44,506 bases of DNA. It comes from an uncultured bacterium (GTDB lineage: Bacteria; Bacillota_I; Bacilli_A; Acholeplasmatales; Anaeroplasmataceae). The notes under the pieces were generated by a model that was not told the DNA's origin, did not search any database, and was given only the letters and a program-made list of their open reading frames with translations. Where the stretch lies: positions 1 through 44,506 of the forward strand of contig CASFCK010000011.1 of assembly GCA_949293265.1 (NCBI GenBank), written 5' to 3'. The position numbers and the translations under genes are program-made. Shown here piece by piece: positions 1 through 7,068 of the stretch (position 1 is its first letter; the number at the start of each line of letters is the position of its first letter).

Positions 1-185
1 ATAATCTCCATTAATTTATATATTACTAAATAATTTTATTAATTAATAATTAATTTTTAATTTATAAACATAATTTATTAATAATTTTATAAATATTTTT
101 AATAATTTTTATTTTAGTAAAATTTTTTATTAATATCTGAAAATATTTTTCATTTATCCAGTGCAGTTTTTTTTTATTAATATCT

Positions 186-365
186 AGTGCAGTTGATCCA
201 CTTATAAGGTGAGTGATTGTATTATGTACCCTACTTTTTGAACATCGGGGGAGTTAGTTTATACATAATAGTTGCTAATATGTGTAAATTTAAACAAATT
301 TACATTGTTACGTTCATAAATGCTATTAATACATAAATTCATTAAGCATTTATTCACTCTTTATT
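186..365. ncRNA. Cloverleaf-like structured element (RNA or DNA), strand unknown
   Basis: Four nested, non-crossing perfect helices are visible: a closing stem GAGTGA/TCACTC (211-216 with 354-359), then 9-bp arms at 220-228/262-270, 283-291/296-304 (loop AAAC) and 316-324/345-353. Together they form a four-way junction of about 150 nt. The first arm has a 33-nt loop containing CCC and GGGGG runs. The element sits in otherwise nearly pure A+T, upstream of the early genes. It could be a small RNA, a long leader or a replication/packaging structure; nothing in the sequence decides between these. Confidence 0.45.
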
Positions 366-597
366 GTATTACTAATATATAAATATAAATAAATATAAAT
401 ATTAGTATAAATATATAGAAATATAAAAATAAAAACAGAGTCAACATAATTTCATTTAATCATTTTTATATTTAAAATATAAATTATAAGTATAAATATT
501 TTTCTTTTTGTATTTATACAATAACTTAATAACATTTTAATTTTTATTTTTCTATTTATAATAAATAGTTAAATAATTTTATATGTTATTATTTATA

Positions 598-639
598 ATA
601 AAATTTAATTAAATAAATATATGATTAATTAAATTTTAT
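598..639 (+). promoter_or_regulatory. 15-bp inverted repeat just before the first gene
   Basis: Arms at 598-612 and 625-639 are perfectly complementary, with a 12-nt loop. The right arm ends directly at the AAGGAG ribosome binding site (640-645) of the gene at 654. The arms contain only A and T, so chance is a real possibility, but other early genes also have a hairpin upstream of the start. Confidence 0.4.
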
Positions 640-653
640 AAGGAGTTTTAGAT

Positions 654-959
654 ATGAACTATTCAGTTGAAATTAATGATATTAATCATATTAATCATTG
701 TAAAATTTGTATATATTGTTCTAATAATTCAACATTATCTAATCCATTTATCTTAGATAATTTAAATAATAAAAATATTTATACAACTTATAAATCTTAT
801 TTAAGAAATAAATTAAATAATGATGCTAATTTTACAAATTATCTAAATATTTTATTAACTTTGTTAAGAATTAACAAAGAAATTCAATTAATTTATGATA
901 ATTCTTCAGATATTTATTTTCTTAAATTAATTAGATTAGTTTTATTGAAAAATATTTAA
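654..959 (+). CDS. Hypothetical protein, first early gene
   Basis: 101 codons, preceded by AAGGAG with good spacing. The protein is rich in Asn, Ile and Leu, with a small cluster of cysteines near residues 16-22 and no recognisable domain. It is the first gene of the rightward early operon. The neighbour at 979 follows after 19 nt. I do not recognise the family. Confidence 0.65.
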   Translation: MNYSVEINDINHINHCKICIYCSNNSTLSNPFILDNLNNKNIYTTYKSYLRNKLNNDANFTNYLNILLTLLRINKEIQLIYDNSSDIYFLKLIRLVLLKNI

Positions 960-978
960 CTATTTAGGAGATTTAGTT

Positions 979-1197
979 ATGATTTATACTAATAAAAATA
1001 AGATAATCGTAAAAATGTTAAATATTATCTATTATAATAATTATATAATTAAAAGTCGTCCTAATAGTTCTGATATTTATGATTCATCTTATAATAGTTT
1101 AGATAAAATGTTATATAAAGTTAAACAACTTACTGGTTGGAAATCATCAGTTGTATTTAGAATTCTAACAAGATTATCATATTTAAGAGAAAAATAA
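979..1197 (+). CDS. Hypothetical small basic protein
   Basis: 72 codons with TAGGAG upstream. The C-terminal half (from about residue 38) looks helical and basic, with TGWKSSVVFRILTRLSYLRE suggesting a small helix-turn-helix-like or amphipathic segment, but this is only an impression. Its stop codon lies within the left arm of the 12-bp hairpin at 1192-1226. Confidence 0.6.
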   Translation: MIYTNKNKIIVKMLNIIYYNNYIIKSRPNSSDIYDSSYNSLDKMLYKVKQLTGWKSSVVFRILTRLSYLREK

Positions 1198-1226
1198 ATT
1201 CTTATCATTTATGAAAGAATTTATTT
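1192..1226 (+). promoter_or_regulatory. Intercistronic hairpin (12 bp)
   Basis: Arms 1192-1203 and 1215-1226 are a perfect 12-bp inverted repeat with an 11-nt loop, overlapping the stop codon of the gene ending at 1197. It is followed by a T-rich leader and then TGGAG before the gene at 1269. The downstream CTTTCAT (1228-1234) is also complementary to ATGAAAG (1211-1217) in the loop and right arm, so an alternative pairing exists. It is not a classic terminator, as only short T runs follow. Confidence 0.5.
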
Positions 1227-1268
1227 TCTTTCATTATGTTTTAATTTTTCATTTATGGAGTAAATAGT

Positions 1269-1757
1269 ATGACAAATAAATCAGTTGTTATTGAAGAACC
1301 AAAACTAGTTAGTGATGATTACATGAATAGTGTATCAGATGTAATTAATTGTGTTCAATCTTTAATGCAATCTACATCAAATCAAAGAGCAATGATATTT
1401 CTTAGTGCTAAATTCTTAAATATATTTGCACAACAAAAAAGTTATTTAGACTATCTTAAAGATAAAGCTAGAGATGCTATTAAACATAAAGACAGATATG
1501 GTGTAAATAAAATAAAAACACAGATAGAAAATAGCATTGATTGTGTAGCATTTGACCATTATTGGAAAGATTTTGCTCAAATGTATGATAATTATATTAA
1601 AATGGTTGCACAAGATTCAACTAATGAAGATGCAATATATGGACAATATAGAACTTCTGAAGAAATTTTAGAAAGTGCTAGAAATTATTACATAACATTA
1701 GATGAACAAGAATTTGATGCACAAACTAGTGCATTAGAATTTATGATTAATATGTAA
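1269..1757 (+). CDS. Hypothetical protein, helical
   Basis: 162 codons with TGGAG followed by TAAATAGT before the ATG. The sequence is mostly charged and helical with no membrane segment or signal peptide. It is flanked on both sides by perfect hairpins (1192-1226 and 1754-1789) and has the U-rich leader shared with other early genes, which suggests that it is made in quantity. Family not recognised. Confidence 0.7.
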   Translation: MTNKSVVIEEPKLVSDDYMNSVSDVINCVQSLMQSTSNQRAMIFLSAKFLNIFAQQKSYLDYLKDKARDAIKHKDRYGVNKIKTQIENSIDCVAFDHYWKDFAQMYDNYIKMVAQDSTNEDAIYGQYRTSEEILESARNYYITLDEQEFDAQTSALEFMINM

Positions 1758-1797
1758 TCATTACCTAAACAAGTGAAGGTAATGATTACTTTCACTT
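1754..1797 (+). promoter_or_regulatory. 13-bp hairpin with possible H-type pseudoknot
   Basis: Perfect 13-bp arms at 1754-1766 and 1777-1789 enclose a 10-nt loop. The AAGTGAA at 1771-1777 (loop plus the first arm base) is complementary to TTCACTT at 1791-1797, just after the stem, so an H-type pseudoknot is possible. The left arm includes the stop codon of the gene ending at 1757. A long T-rich leader and TGGAG then lead to the gene at 1837. Seen directly in sequence; function inferred as mRNA processing, stability or attenuation. Confidence 0.55.
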
Positions 1798-1836
1798 TAT
1801 TTTATTTTAATTTTATTTTCTTTTGGAGTATTTGAT

Positions 1837-2088
1837 ATGAAAAAATTTACATTCTTATTAGCTTTATTTACATGTTTATTTGCTTTTAATGTTAATGCAA
1901 TTACATTAGAAGAAAAGATTGCAAAAGTTGATGCTAGTTATCAAAAGAGAATTACTCAAATTAATAATATGAAAAGAGCATCTGCTGAGAAGAAAGAAAT
2001 CTTAAAAAAACATGCTAAACAAAATAGAGATTTGAAAGTTGAACAAACTAAAGAACTTGATAGTCTTATGAAAGCATCTAAAAAATAA
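1837..2088 (+). CDS. Secreted small helical protein with signal peptide
   Basis: 83 codons with TTGGAG upstream. Residues 1-21 form a typical Sec signal peptide: MKK, a hydrophobic core (FLLALFTCLFAF) and NVNA before a likely cleavage site. The mature part (about 62 residues) is highly charged and predicted helical or coiled-coil, rich in Lys and Glu. It is the last gene before a clean intrinsic terminator at 2101-2141. Known phage proteins of this shape include periplasmic superinfection-exclusion and moron-like products, but no specific family is recognised and that role is inference. Confidence 0.75.
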   Translation: MKKFTFLLALFTCLFAFNVNAITLEEKIAKVDASYQKRITQINNMKRASAEKKEILKKHAKQNRDLKVEQTKELDSLMKASKK

Positions 2089-2100
2089 TTTAGATTTAAT

Positions 2101-2141
2101 TGAGGACTAAGTAGAAATACTTAGTTCTCATTTTTTATTTT
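2101..2141 (+). terminator. Intrinsic terminator
   Basis: A 13-bp stem (2101-2113 with 2118-2130, one G-T pair) closed by a GAAA loop is followed by TTTTTTATTTT. This is the clearest rho-independent terminator on the + strand. It isolates the genes at 654-2088 as a separate transcription unit. Confidence 0.85.
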
Positions 2142-2166
2142 AAATAATAATAATAAGGTTAATAAT

Positions 2167-2277
2167 ATGCTAAATAATAATAAAATAATTTTCAAGTTTA
2201 TTTACAAAATTATATTTATTACTCGTGGCGAGTGCATTTCTAGATCTAGATGTACGGTAATAGCCTTATTGGATTAA
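2167..2277 (+). CDS. Possible 36-residue peptide
   Basis: ATG at 2167 opens a 36-codon frame ending with TAA at 2275-2277. Upstream there is only a weak AAGG. The first half is Lys/Ile/Phe-rich like its neighbours. The second half (RGECISRSRC...) uses codons such as CGT, GGC, GAG and TGC that are rare elsewhere here, and overlaps a conserved non-coding motif (2246-2262). It may be a leader peptide or may not be translated at all. Confidence 0.3.
   Translation: MLNNNKIIFKFIYKIIFITRGECISRSRCTVIALLD
2221..2262 (+). promoter_or_regulatory. Hairpin, palindrome and CGGTAATA motif (copy 1)
   Basis: ACTCG-TGG-CGAGT forms a 5-bp GC hairpin at 2221-2233, followed by the 12-bp palindrome TCTAGATCTAGA (2239-2250) and the motif CTAGAT-GTA-CGGTAATA (2246-2262). 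The same motif with identical spacing occurs twice at 6509-6563. The start codon of the next gene is at 2284, and that gene has no strong Shine-Dalgarno sequence. Confidence 0.5.
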
Positions 2278-2283
2278 TGAAAA

Positions 2284-2484
2284 ATGTTAAAAACTACAAT
2301 TTTATATGAACTTAACAATATTCCATTATCAATTACAGTAAATAATGACATTTTATTATGGATTACACATGATAAAAATTTCAATTATGGTTGGTATTAT
2401 AAAATATCAAACAATAAACTTTATTTAGTGTATGATACTGAAATTACATATAAAGAAACTTTTATAAAGGATTTAGTAAAATGA
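2284..2484 (+). CDS. Hypothetical protein
   Basis: 66 codons; composition suggests a small beta-rich domain (several Trp and Tyr). Its ATG lacks a strong GGAG and is preceded at 22 nt by the CGGTAATA motif, so translation may be controlled by that element. It overlaps the next gene by 4 nt (ATGA). Family not recognised. Confidence 0.6.
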   Translation: MLKTTILYELNNIPLSITVNNDILLWITHDKNFNYGWYYKISNNKLYLVYDTEITYKETFIKDLVK

Positions 2485-2786
2485 ATATAGATAAAGATAA
2501 ACTTCGTGAAGGTATATTGAGATTAGAAGAATTAAACAATCCAGAAACAAAAGAAGATTGTATTATCAATAATATTTACATGATTTTAATTATGTTATTA
2601 GTAGAAAATGATGAAAATCCTACTAAATGTAAAAATGCAATGATACAATCTATGTTATATTATCTAAAATCAGAATGTAATATTAGTATTGAAAATATTA
2701 ATAAAAGATTAAATCAATTTGGTAAAATTCTTGGTATTAATATTCAAATACAAGAGATACAAGTTGATAATGCTTTAATGATTTAG
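2481..2786 (+). CDS. Hypothetical helical protein
   Basis: 101 codons, translationally coupled to the preceding gene through an ATGA overlap, with AAAGGA about 12 nt upstream. The protein looks all-helical with charged N-terminal and hydrophobic central helices. No motif recognised. Confidence 0.65.
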   Translation: MNIDKDKLREGILRLEELNNPETKEDCIINNIYMILIMLLVENDENPTKCKNAMIQSMLYYLKSECNISIENINKRLNQFGKILGINIQIQEIQVDNALMI

Positions 2787-2795
2787 GAATAAAAT

Positions 2796-3080
2796 ATGAA
2801 AGATATTGATGCTCTTTGTAGTAGATATGAAGAAATATGTAAAATTATTTCTGCAACTGTTAGAGATAAAGTAGATTGTAGTAATAATATTAAAGAATAT
2901 ATTAAAAAGCATGGTAACTTTGTTCATAATGGTTATATTTATTATATCAAATCTGAATATACTGCTAATATTGTTAGTATAAATCATTTAAAAGCAAATT
3001 ATCCAGAAGTTTATAAACAATGTATTAAGCCTATAAAAATTAAAGAAAGATTAATAAGGAGATTGTATAATGCTAAATAA
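2796..3080 (+). CDS. Hypothetical protein
   Basis: 94 codons with TAGGA upstream. An N-terminal helical part (about residues 1-35) is followed by a short beta-like segment (GNFVHNGYIYYI) and a basic C-terminus. It overlaps the next gene by 11 nt. Family not recognised. Confidence 0.65.
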   Translation: MKDIDALCSRYEEICKIISATVRDKVDCSNNIKEYIKKHGNFVHNGYIYYIKSEYTANIVSINHLKANYPEVYKQCIKPIKIKERLIRRLYNAK

Positions 3081-3300
3081 AATAATTATGGACGATATTT
3101 GTAATCGTTTTAATGATTTTAGAAATCATTTAGTTAAAAGTAATATTAATGAAGATATTATTAAATATTTTACTATAATTACTTCATTAGTTGTATTAGA
3201 AATTAGTGAATTAACTAAACAAGAAACTATTAATGTAGATAAACCTATACAAAAAGTTAAAAGAAAATATACAAGAAGGAAAAATAATGTGGAAATTTAA
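3070..3300 (+). CDS. Hypothetical protein with basic tail
   Basis: 76 codons with AAGGAG about 12 nt before the ATG. The last 20 residues contain a very basic stretch (KVKRKYTRRKN) preceded by a proline, resembling AT-hook-like DNA-binding tails. That comparison is inference only. It overlaps the following gene by 14 nt. Confidence 0.65.
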   Translation: MLNKIIMDDICNRFNDFRNHLVKSNINEDIIKYFTIITSLVVLEISELTKQETINVDKPIQKVKRKYTRRKNNVEI

Positions 3301-3835
3301 TGATTTTAATTATATTCTTGAACATAAAGATGAAATTATTGCAGATTATAATACAATAATTGATGGAAAATTTATCCATAATCACGAAACTATTAGAAGT
3401 AAATATAATATTAGATATGGTGATTATATTAGATTTAAAAGAATGTTTAAAAATCAATTAATTTCACATAAATCTAATCATTTTAATATTTATAGATATA
3501 TAAATGATTTAACAGAAAATGATATAGATAATATTGCTAAACTATATAATAAACCTCCAAAAGAAAAATTAAAAAATAAAGAAATTTGTGCAATATTTAA
3601 TATAAATGAACAAACTTTTTATACAATATTGAAAAAATATTCTAATAAATTTAACAGAATTAGAAATTTTAGAGATATTAATGAAGAAAATAAAATTAAA
3701 TGTTATTCATGTAATAATTATTATGATGTAGATGAAATGGTTAAAGATCCAAAATGTAAATATGGTTGTAGATCTTTATGTAAAAATTGTTATAATAAAC
3801 ATTATAGGGAGTTATATAGAAATGAGCATATATAA
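3287..3835 (+). CDS. DNA-binding protein: HTH region plus C-terminal zinc-ribbon
   Basis: 182 codons with AAGGA upstream. Residues about 95-125 (KEICAIFNINEQTFYTILKK) look like a helix-turn-helix. Near residue 143 begins CYSCNNYYDVDEM and then C-x3-C...CKNCYNKHY, the four-cysteine ribbon seen at the ends of many small phage zinc-finger and HNH/endonuclease VII-like proteins. The HNH histidine signature itself is not evident, so nuclease activity is not claimed. It overlaps an alternative-frame extension of the next gene, whose likely start is at 3822. Confidence 0.65.
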   Translation: MWKFNDFNYILEHKDEIIADYNTIIDGKFIHNHETIRSKYNIRYGDYIRFKRMFKNQLISHKSNHFNIYRYINDLTENDIDNIAKLYNKPPKEKLKNKEICAIFNINEQTFYTILKKYSNKFNRIRNFRDINEENKIKCYSCNNYYDVDEMVKDPKCKYGCRSLCKNCYNKHYRELYRNEHI

Positions 3836-4208
3836 ACTGAATAAAAATATTGATAAGTTTGATAAAGTTGATATTAGTATTAAATATAATATAGGTGGTA
3901 TTAACTATTTTAATTATAAAAATGAAGAAAGAGGATATTATTTACATTTTTGTCCTTGTTGTTTTAATGATCATGGTACTTATCAACATATTATGACAGA
4001 GCCATTTCATAAAAAATCATTTAAAACTTTAATTTGTCCAGTAAAAAGAAAAACAAATAATAAATTTAATTCATTAAATAATATTTTATTAGAAAATATT
4101 GATAAAATTAAAGATTGTTATGAAAATAAAGATGAAAATGATTTATATAAATTAATTTGTGATTTATATAAAGACTTTAAATTTAAGGAATTAACTAGAT
4201 GTCAATAA
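3822..4208 (+). CDS. Hypothetical protein with CPCC motif
   Basis: I chose ATG 3822 because AGGGAG lies just upstream; the frame is open further left but would overlap the preceding gene by about 100 nt. The 128-residue product has FCPCCFNDHGTYQH near residue 45 and a further Cys near residue 75, which could bind a metal ion. The rest is Lys/Asn-rich. It overlaps the next gene by 10 nt. Family not recognised. Confidence 0.6.
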   Translation: MSIYKLNKNIDKFDKVDISIKYNIGGINYFNYKNEERGYYLHFCPCCFNDHGTYQHIMTEPFHKKSFKTLICPVKRKTNNKFNSLNNILLENIDKIKDCYENKDENDLYKLICDLYKDFKFKELTRCQ

Positions 4209-4402
4209 TTAATTATAAACAATTATCTATTGATTTAAGAAAACAGATTACAAAACTCACAAAAGAAAATAATTATTATAAATATTGTAATGATTTATTA
4301 TTTACAATAAAATATACTATTGCTTATAATGAAAACAAATATAGTGATACTGAATTAATTAACATTATTAAAAATATTTTAAAGGAAAAATATCATGGCT
4401 AA
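4199..4402 (+). CDS. Hypothetical helical protein
   Basis: 67 codons with AAGGA about 10 nt upstream, overlapping both neighbours by 8-10 nt, as expected for coupled translation in a compact operon. Charged, helical, no motif recognised. Confidence 0.6.
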   Translation: MSIINYKQLSIDLRKQITKLTKENNYYKYCNDLLFTIKYTIAYNENKYSDTELINIIKNILKEKYHG

Positions 4403-4865
4403 TAATATTAAAGTATATAGAGTTGGTTATTATAATTTTAGTTCAGATGTATTATCTAATAATAATATTAGTATTGGCACTTCTGGTTGTGGTTATATTT
4501 TTAGAAATGCATATAATTATAATCTAAAAATTGATGATGTTGTATTTATTGTTGGAAATAATAAAATTTGTCTTGGAAAAATTTTAAATATTGAAGAATA
4601 TAAAGATATGCAAGATTTCAAAACCAAAACTGGTTATGATTTTTGTACACAAATTAAAAATATTTTAGGTAAAGTTGATGTATCTAATGCTAGAAAAGCT
4701 ATTAATAATGAAATAAGAAGAAATGAATTAGAAAAGATTATTAATGAAAAATATGAAAAGATTTCTAAAATTAAAATTCTTGAACAAATGTGTAAAGATG
4801 ATAATGAATTATCTGCATTATTAAAAGAATTTAAGGATTTAGATAATGAGTTGGAACAACAATAA
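4395..4865 (+). CDS. Hypothetical protein with C-terminal coiled coil
   Basis: 156 codons with AAAGGA upstream. Residues about 1-60 are beta-like (KVYRVGYYNF, DDVVFIVGNNKICLGKI), and residues about 95-156 form a long charged helix likely to be a coiled coil. This may be a small beta-domain protein that oligomerises. It overlaps the next gene by 20 nt. Family not recognised. Confidence 0.65.
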   Translation: MANNIKVYRVGYYNFSSDVLSNNNISIGTSGCGYIFRNAYNYNLKIDDVVFIVGNNKICLGKILNIEEYKDMQDFKTKTGYDFCTQIKNILGKVDVSNARKAINNEIRRNELEKIINEKYEKISKIKILEQMCKDDNELSALLKEFKDLDNELEQQ

Positions 4866-5151
4866 ATTATATTTTAAAGTAAAAAGAATAACTAAAGATT
4901 ATTTTAAATATAATCCTAATGGTAAGACTTTTTATACAATTAAAGAGTGTGATACTTGTGGTAGCTATTATATAGAAGAAGTAGGTATTATGACAAAAGA
5001 AGATAAAAAAGATTATAGTAATACTGTATTAGAAGGTAATTATGGTGAAAATTGGTTCACCATTTTTAGATCTAATAAAGGATTATATAAAACTGCTTTT
5101 GATGCTAAAAGAGTTATATTAAAAAGAATTAGAGAAAATAAAAATTACTAG
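4846..5151 (+). CDS. Hypothetical protein
   Basis: 101 codons with AAGGAT upstream; it starts within the preceding gene. A single CDTCG near residue 35 resembles half of a zinc knuckle. The segment GNYGENWFTIFRSNKGLYKTAFDAKRVI has the look of a small alpha/beta domain in phage accessory proteins. Function unknown. Confidence 0.65.
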   Translation: MSWNNNKLYFKVKRITKDYFKYNPNGKTFYTIKECDTCGSYYIEEVGIMTKEDKKDYSNTVLEGNYGENWFTIFRSNKGLYKTAFDAKRVILKRIRENKNY

Positions 5152-5175
5152 AAAGATTATATTTAGGAGATTAAA

Positions 5176-5382
5176 ATGTGGATAGCTATGATGATTGTTT
5201 ATTCATTTTGGGGAGATATTGATCATAGAATTACTGTTGGTCAATTTGAAAATCAACAACAATGTGAAAATTTTAGACTTAATTCATTTTCATCTAATAG
5301 AATTGCATGTTATAAAATGGAATATGCACCTAATGAAATTATAAATGGGAAAGAAATTCATGAAAAGATTACCAAAAATTAA
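5176..5382 (+). CDS. Small protein, possible membrane anchor
   Basis: 68 codons with TAGGAG upstream. The N-terminus (MWIAMMIVYSFWG) is a short hydrophobic stretch that might be a weak membrane anchor, followed by a soluble part with two cysteines (residues about 30 and 45) that could form a disulphide if exported. It overlaps the next gene by 23 nt. Confidence 0.55.
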   Translation: MWIAMMIVYSFWGDIDHRITVGQFENQQQCENFRLNSFSSNRIACYKMEYAPNEIINGKEIHEKITKN

Positions 5383-5857
5383 TGATATTTATCAAATTAA
5401 AGATAAACAATCTGATGATTATAATTGTTTTTGTAGAGTTTTAGAAATAGTTGATGAAAAATTATTTAAATATTTTATAGCTATTAGTGATAAAAATAAT
5501 ATTGTTAATAGTTTTCATACAGTTTCAAAGAAATTCTTTGATAATAATTGTAAATATATTGGTACTGCTAAATATAATGCACAATGTTTCTTTGAAAATT
5601 GTAAAAATAAAATAAAAGATATAAAAATTGATGATATTTATTTAGTAAATAGTAGTGATAGTATTTATGTTAATTCAGTTTTACGAATTTGTAAAATAGA
5701 TAAAGATAAAAATGAAGTACATTGTCTAATATCTTTTAATAATTCTAGAATTGTTGATGATTTTGTTGTAACTAATAAAGATTATATAAATAGATATTGT
5801 ACTTATTTAGGTAAAGCTATAAATAAAATTAATAATATCTTTGATTTTGGAGTATAA
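5360..5857 (+). CDS. Hypothetical protein with internal duplication
   Basis: 165 residues from ATG 5360; an in-frame ATG at 5345 has no better binding site. The protein consists of two copies of one domain: residues about 6-70 (KINDIY...RVLEI...NCKYIGTA) and about 89-152 (KIDDIY...LRICKI...RYCTYLGKA) align along their whole length. Each copy looks beta-rich. It is probably an early host-takeover or accessory protein, but no family is recognised. Confidence 0.65.
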   Translation: MKRLPKINDIYQIKDKQSDDYNCFCRVLEIVDEKLFKYFIAISDKNNIVNSFHTVSKKFFDNNCKYIGTAKYNAQCFFENCKNKIKDIKIDDIYLVNSSDSIYVNSVLRICKIDKDKNEVHCLISFNNSRIVDDFVVTNKDYINRYCTYLGKAINKINNIFDFGV

Positions 5858-5860
5858 AAT

Positions 5861-6124
5861 ATGTTATTATCTTTTATTGTTTCTTTATATTTAATTGGAT
5901 TTTTAACAACATTAGGATTATGTACATATTTATTTTGTTTAAATATAGTAAATTATCCAGTAACATCTAATGAAGCTAAACAATTTGATTTAATTTCATT
6001 AGTTATTTTTTGTGTAATAACTTTAATATTTTTATTAATTAGCTTTTTATCATGGGTAGGATTTGCGATTGTTTTATTAGCTAATATTGAAGATATAAAA
6101 ATTTATAAAAAATTAAATAGTTAA
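5861..6124 (+). CDS. Two-helix membrane protein
   Basis: 87 codons with TGGAGT upstream. Residues about 2-28 and 43-75 are long hydrophobic segments typical of transmembrane helices, separated by a short polar loop (NYPVTSNEAKQFD), with a charged C-terminus. It starts 3 nt after the preceding stop. Expected in the inner membrane; role unknown, with superinfection exclusion or envelope modification as possibilities only. Confidence 0.65.
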   Translation: MLLSFIVSLYLIGFLTTLGLCTYLFCLNIVNYPVTSNEAKQFDLISLVIFCVITLIFLLISFLSWVGFAIVLLANIEDIKIYKKLNS

Positions 6125-6145
6125 TTAATATTTAGGGAGAGAAAT

Positions 6146-6310
6146 ATGAATAAAAGATATTTACTTTTATGTAGATGTATTAGATATAAACATCTATATT
6201 TAGTAGATGAACTTTTATTTGAATTTATCTATAAAATATCTAATAAGCATCTATTATGGCTTACTAGATATATGTATAAAAACGGATTAAGATTTAAAAG
6301 AAAAAATTAA
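6146..6310 (+). CDS. Small basic hypothetical protein
   Basis: 54-codon frame with AGGGAGAG upstream, ending TAA at 6308. Rich in Arg, Lys, Leu and Tyr, with CRC near residue 10. The spacing to both neighbours and a strong binding site support translation. Confidence 0.55.
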   Translation: MNKRYLLLCRCIRYKHLYLVDELLFEFIYKISNKHLLWLTRYMYKNGLRFKRKN

Positions 6311-6328
6311 TAATAAATGAGGGAGATT

Positions 6329-6505
6329 ATGTTTAGGTTGGGAGTTTTGTTTTTCTATTTAGCTTATTTAATCAATCACACATTTAGTATTTTTTATAAT
6401 AAATTTATTCAGTATATAGTATTTATATTGAATAATTTTTTGTCTAAAATAGTGCATTTTTATAATATAAAATTGATTAATCTAATATTGTTTAGAGTAA
6501 TTTGA
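6329..6505 (+). CDS. Small hydrophobic membrane protein
   Basis: 58 codons; ATG 6329 is chosen over an in-frame ATG at 6317 because GGGAG lies at 6321-6325. Almost entirely hydrophobic, probably one or two transmembrane helices. It lies in the same run of small membrane and basic proteins as 5861-6310. Confidence 0.55.
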   Translation: MFRLGVLFFYLAYLINHTFSIFYNKFIQYIVFILNNFLSKIVHFYNIKLINLILFRVI

Positions 6506-6508
6506 TGT

Positions 6509-6563
6509 CTATATAAGCGGTAATAGTCATAATGAAATAACTAAACCTAGATAATCGGTAATA
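6509..6563 (+). repeat. CTA(G/T)AT-N3-CGGTAATA motif, copies 2 and 3
   Basis: CTATAT-AAG-CGGTAATA (6509-6525) and CTAGAT-AAT-CGGTAATA (6547-6563) lie 38 bp apart in a 90-nt intergenic gap. Each is followed by a TAATGAAAT-like sequence. Copy 1 is at 2246-2262 with the same 3-nt spacer. Both sites precede gene starts, so an operator, RNA element or protein-binding site is likely. Confidence 0.6.
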
Positions 6564-6595
6564 CGTTTAATGAAATTTAGTAAAGGAGAAATAAT

Positions 6596-6748
6596 ATGAT
6601 TAATGGTACATTAACAGTTGAAGAATTAATTGAACAATTACAAAAATTACCACAAAATGCTCCAGTAAAAGTAAAAGATAATGGTTTTGTTGTATTAGCT
6701 GTTTATAAAACTGATTATTATGATGGTACTGTTTATATTTTGGTGTAA
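6596..6748 (+). CDS. Small phage protein, T-x-x-ELI-x-x-L family
   Basis: 50-codon frame with AAAGGAG upstream. The sequence MINGTLTVEELIEQLQKLPQ followed by APVKVKD resembles a widespread small phage/bacterial protein type (TVxELIxxLxxLPxdaxV) of unknown function: one helix followed by beta strands. It lies directly downstream of the two CGGTAATA motifs. Confidence 0.65.
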   Translation: MINGTLTVEELIEQLQKLPQNAPVKVKDNGFVVLAVYKTDYYDGTVYILV

Positions 6749-6753
6749 TTAAA

Positions 6754-7068
6754 ATGAAATTAAAAGATTTTATTGAATTTTCTATAAGACATTTTGATCT
6801 TAATGAAAATTTATTTATCATGAATGTAGATAAAAATACATATCATAGTGTATTTTTCAGTTATGATGAAAATTTTGGTATAATTTTACCTATATATGAT
6901 AATAAAAATATAAAATATAAACAATGTAAAACTTATAAAGAAATTAAACGTATTGATTTATTTAATTATAAAAGGGGAACAAAAGATGAAAGATCAAAAA
7001 ACTGCTCAGATTGTGACTATACAAAACAGAGAGAAAGCCGTAGAAGAATTAAGCAAAATAATTCTTAA
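6754..7068 (+). CDS. Hypothetical protein overlapping the next gene
   Basis: 104 codons. Residues 1-70 look like an alpha/beta domain. The last ~28 residues are encoded inside the start of the next gene (83-nt overlap) and are unusually basic (RESRRRIKQ). Such a long overlap is odd for this operon. The C-terminal part may be a recent extension, or the end may be affected by an error. Confidence 0.55.
   Translation: MKLKDFIEFSIRHFDLNENLFIMNVDKNTYHSVFFSYDENFGIILPIYDNKNIKYKQCKTYKEIKRIDLFNYKRGTKDERSKNCSDCDYTKQRESRRRIKQNNS

Larger units (their letters stand above)
1..653. other. Left non-coding control region
   Basis: No convincing gene is present before the first start codon at 654. The stretch is extremely AT-rich except for a more GC-containing island at about 186-365, which folds into a cloverleaf-like structure (separate entry). 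Other structure includes a direct repeat of TTATTAATATCT at 127-138 and 174-185, a repeat of AGTGCAGTT at 160-168 and 186-194, and a 9-bp inverted repeat at 370-378/399-407. It is the upstream region of the rightward early operon, but no consensus promoter could be singled out. Confidence 0.7.

Noticed and set aside
1-11. ATAATCTCCAT at the very left edge looks like the reverse complement of a GGAGATTAT ribosome binding site of a leftward gene beyond the window.
   Set aside because: The start codon itself would lie outside the window, and joining the right end (ending AATATA) does not supply it. One short match in AT-rich DNA is not enough.
2221-2280. The island with CGAGT hairpin and CGGTAATA was considered as a tRNA or tRNA remnant.
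   Set aside because: No T-arm GTTCRA, no 7-bp acceptor stem and no anticodon arm could be aligned.
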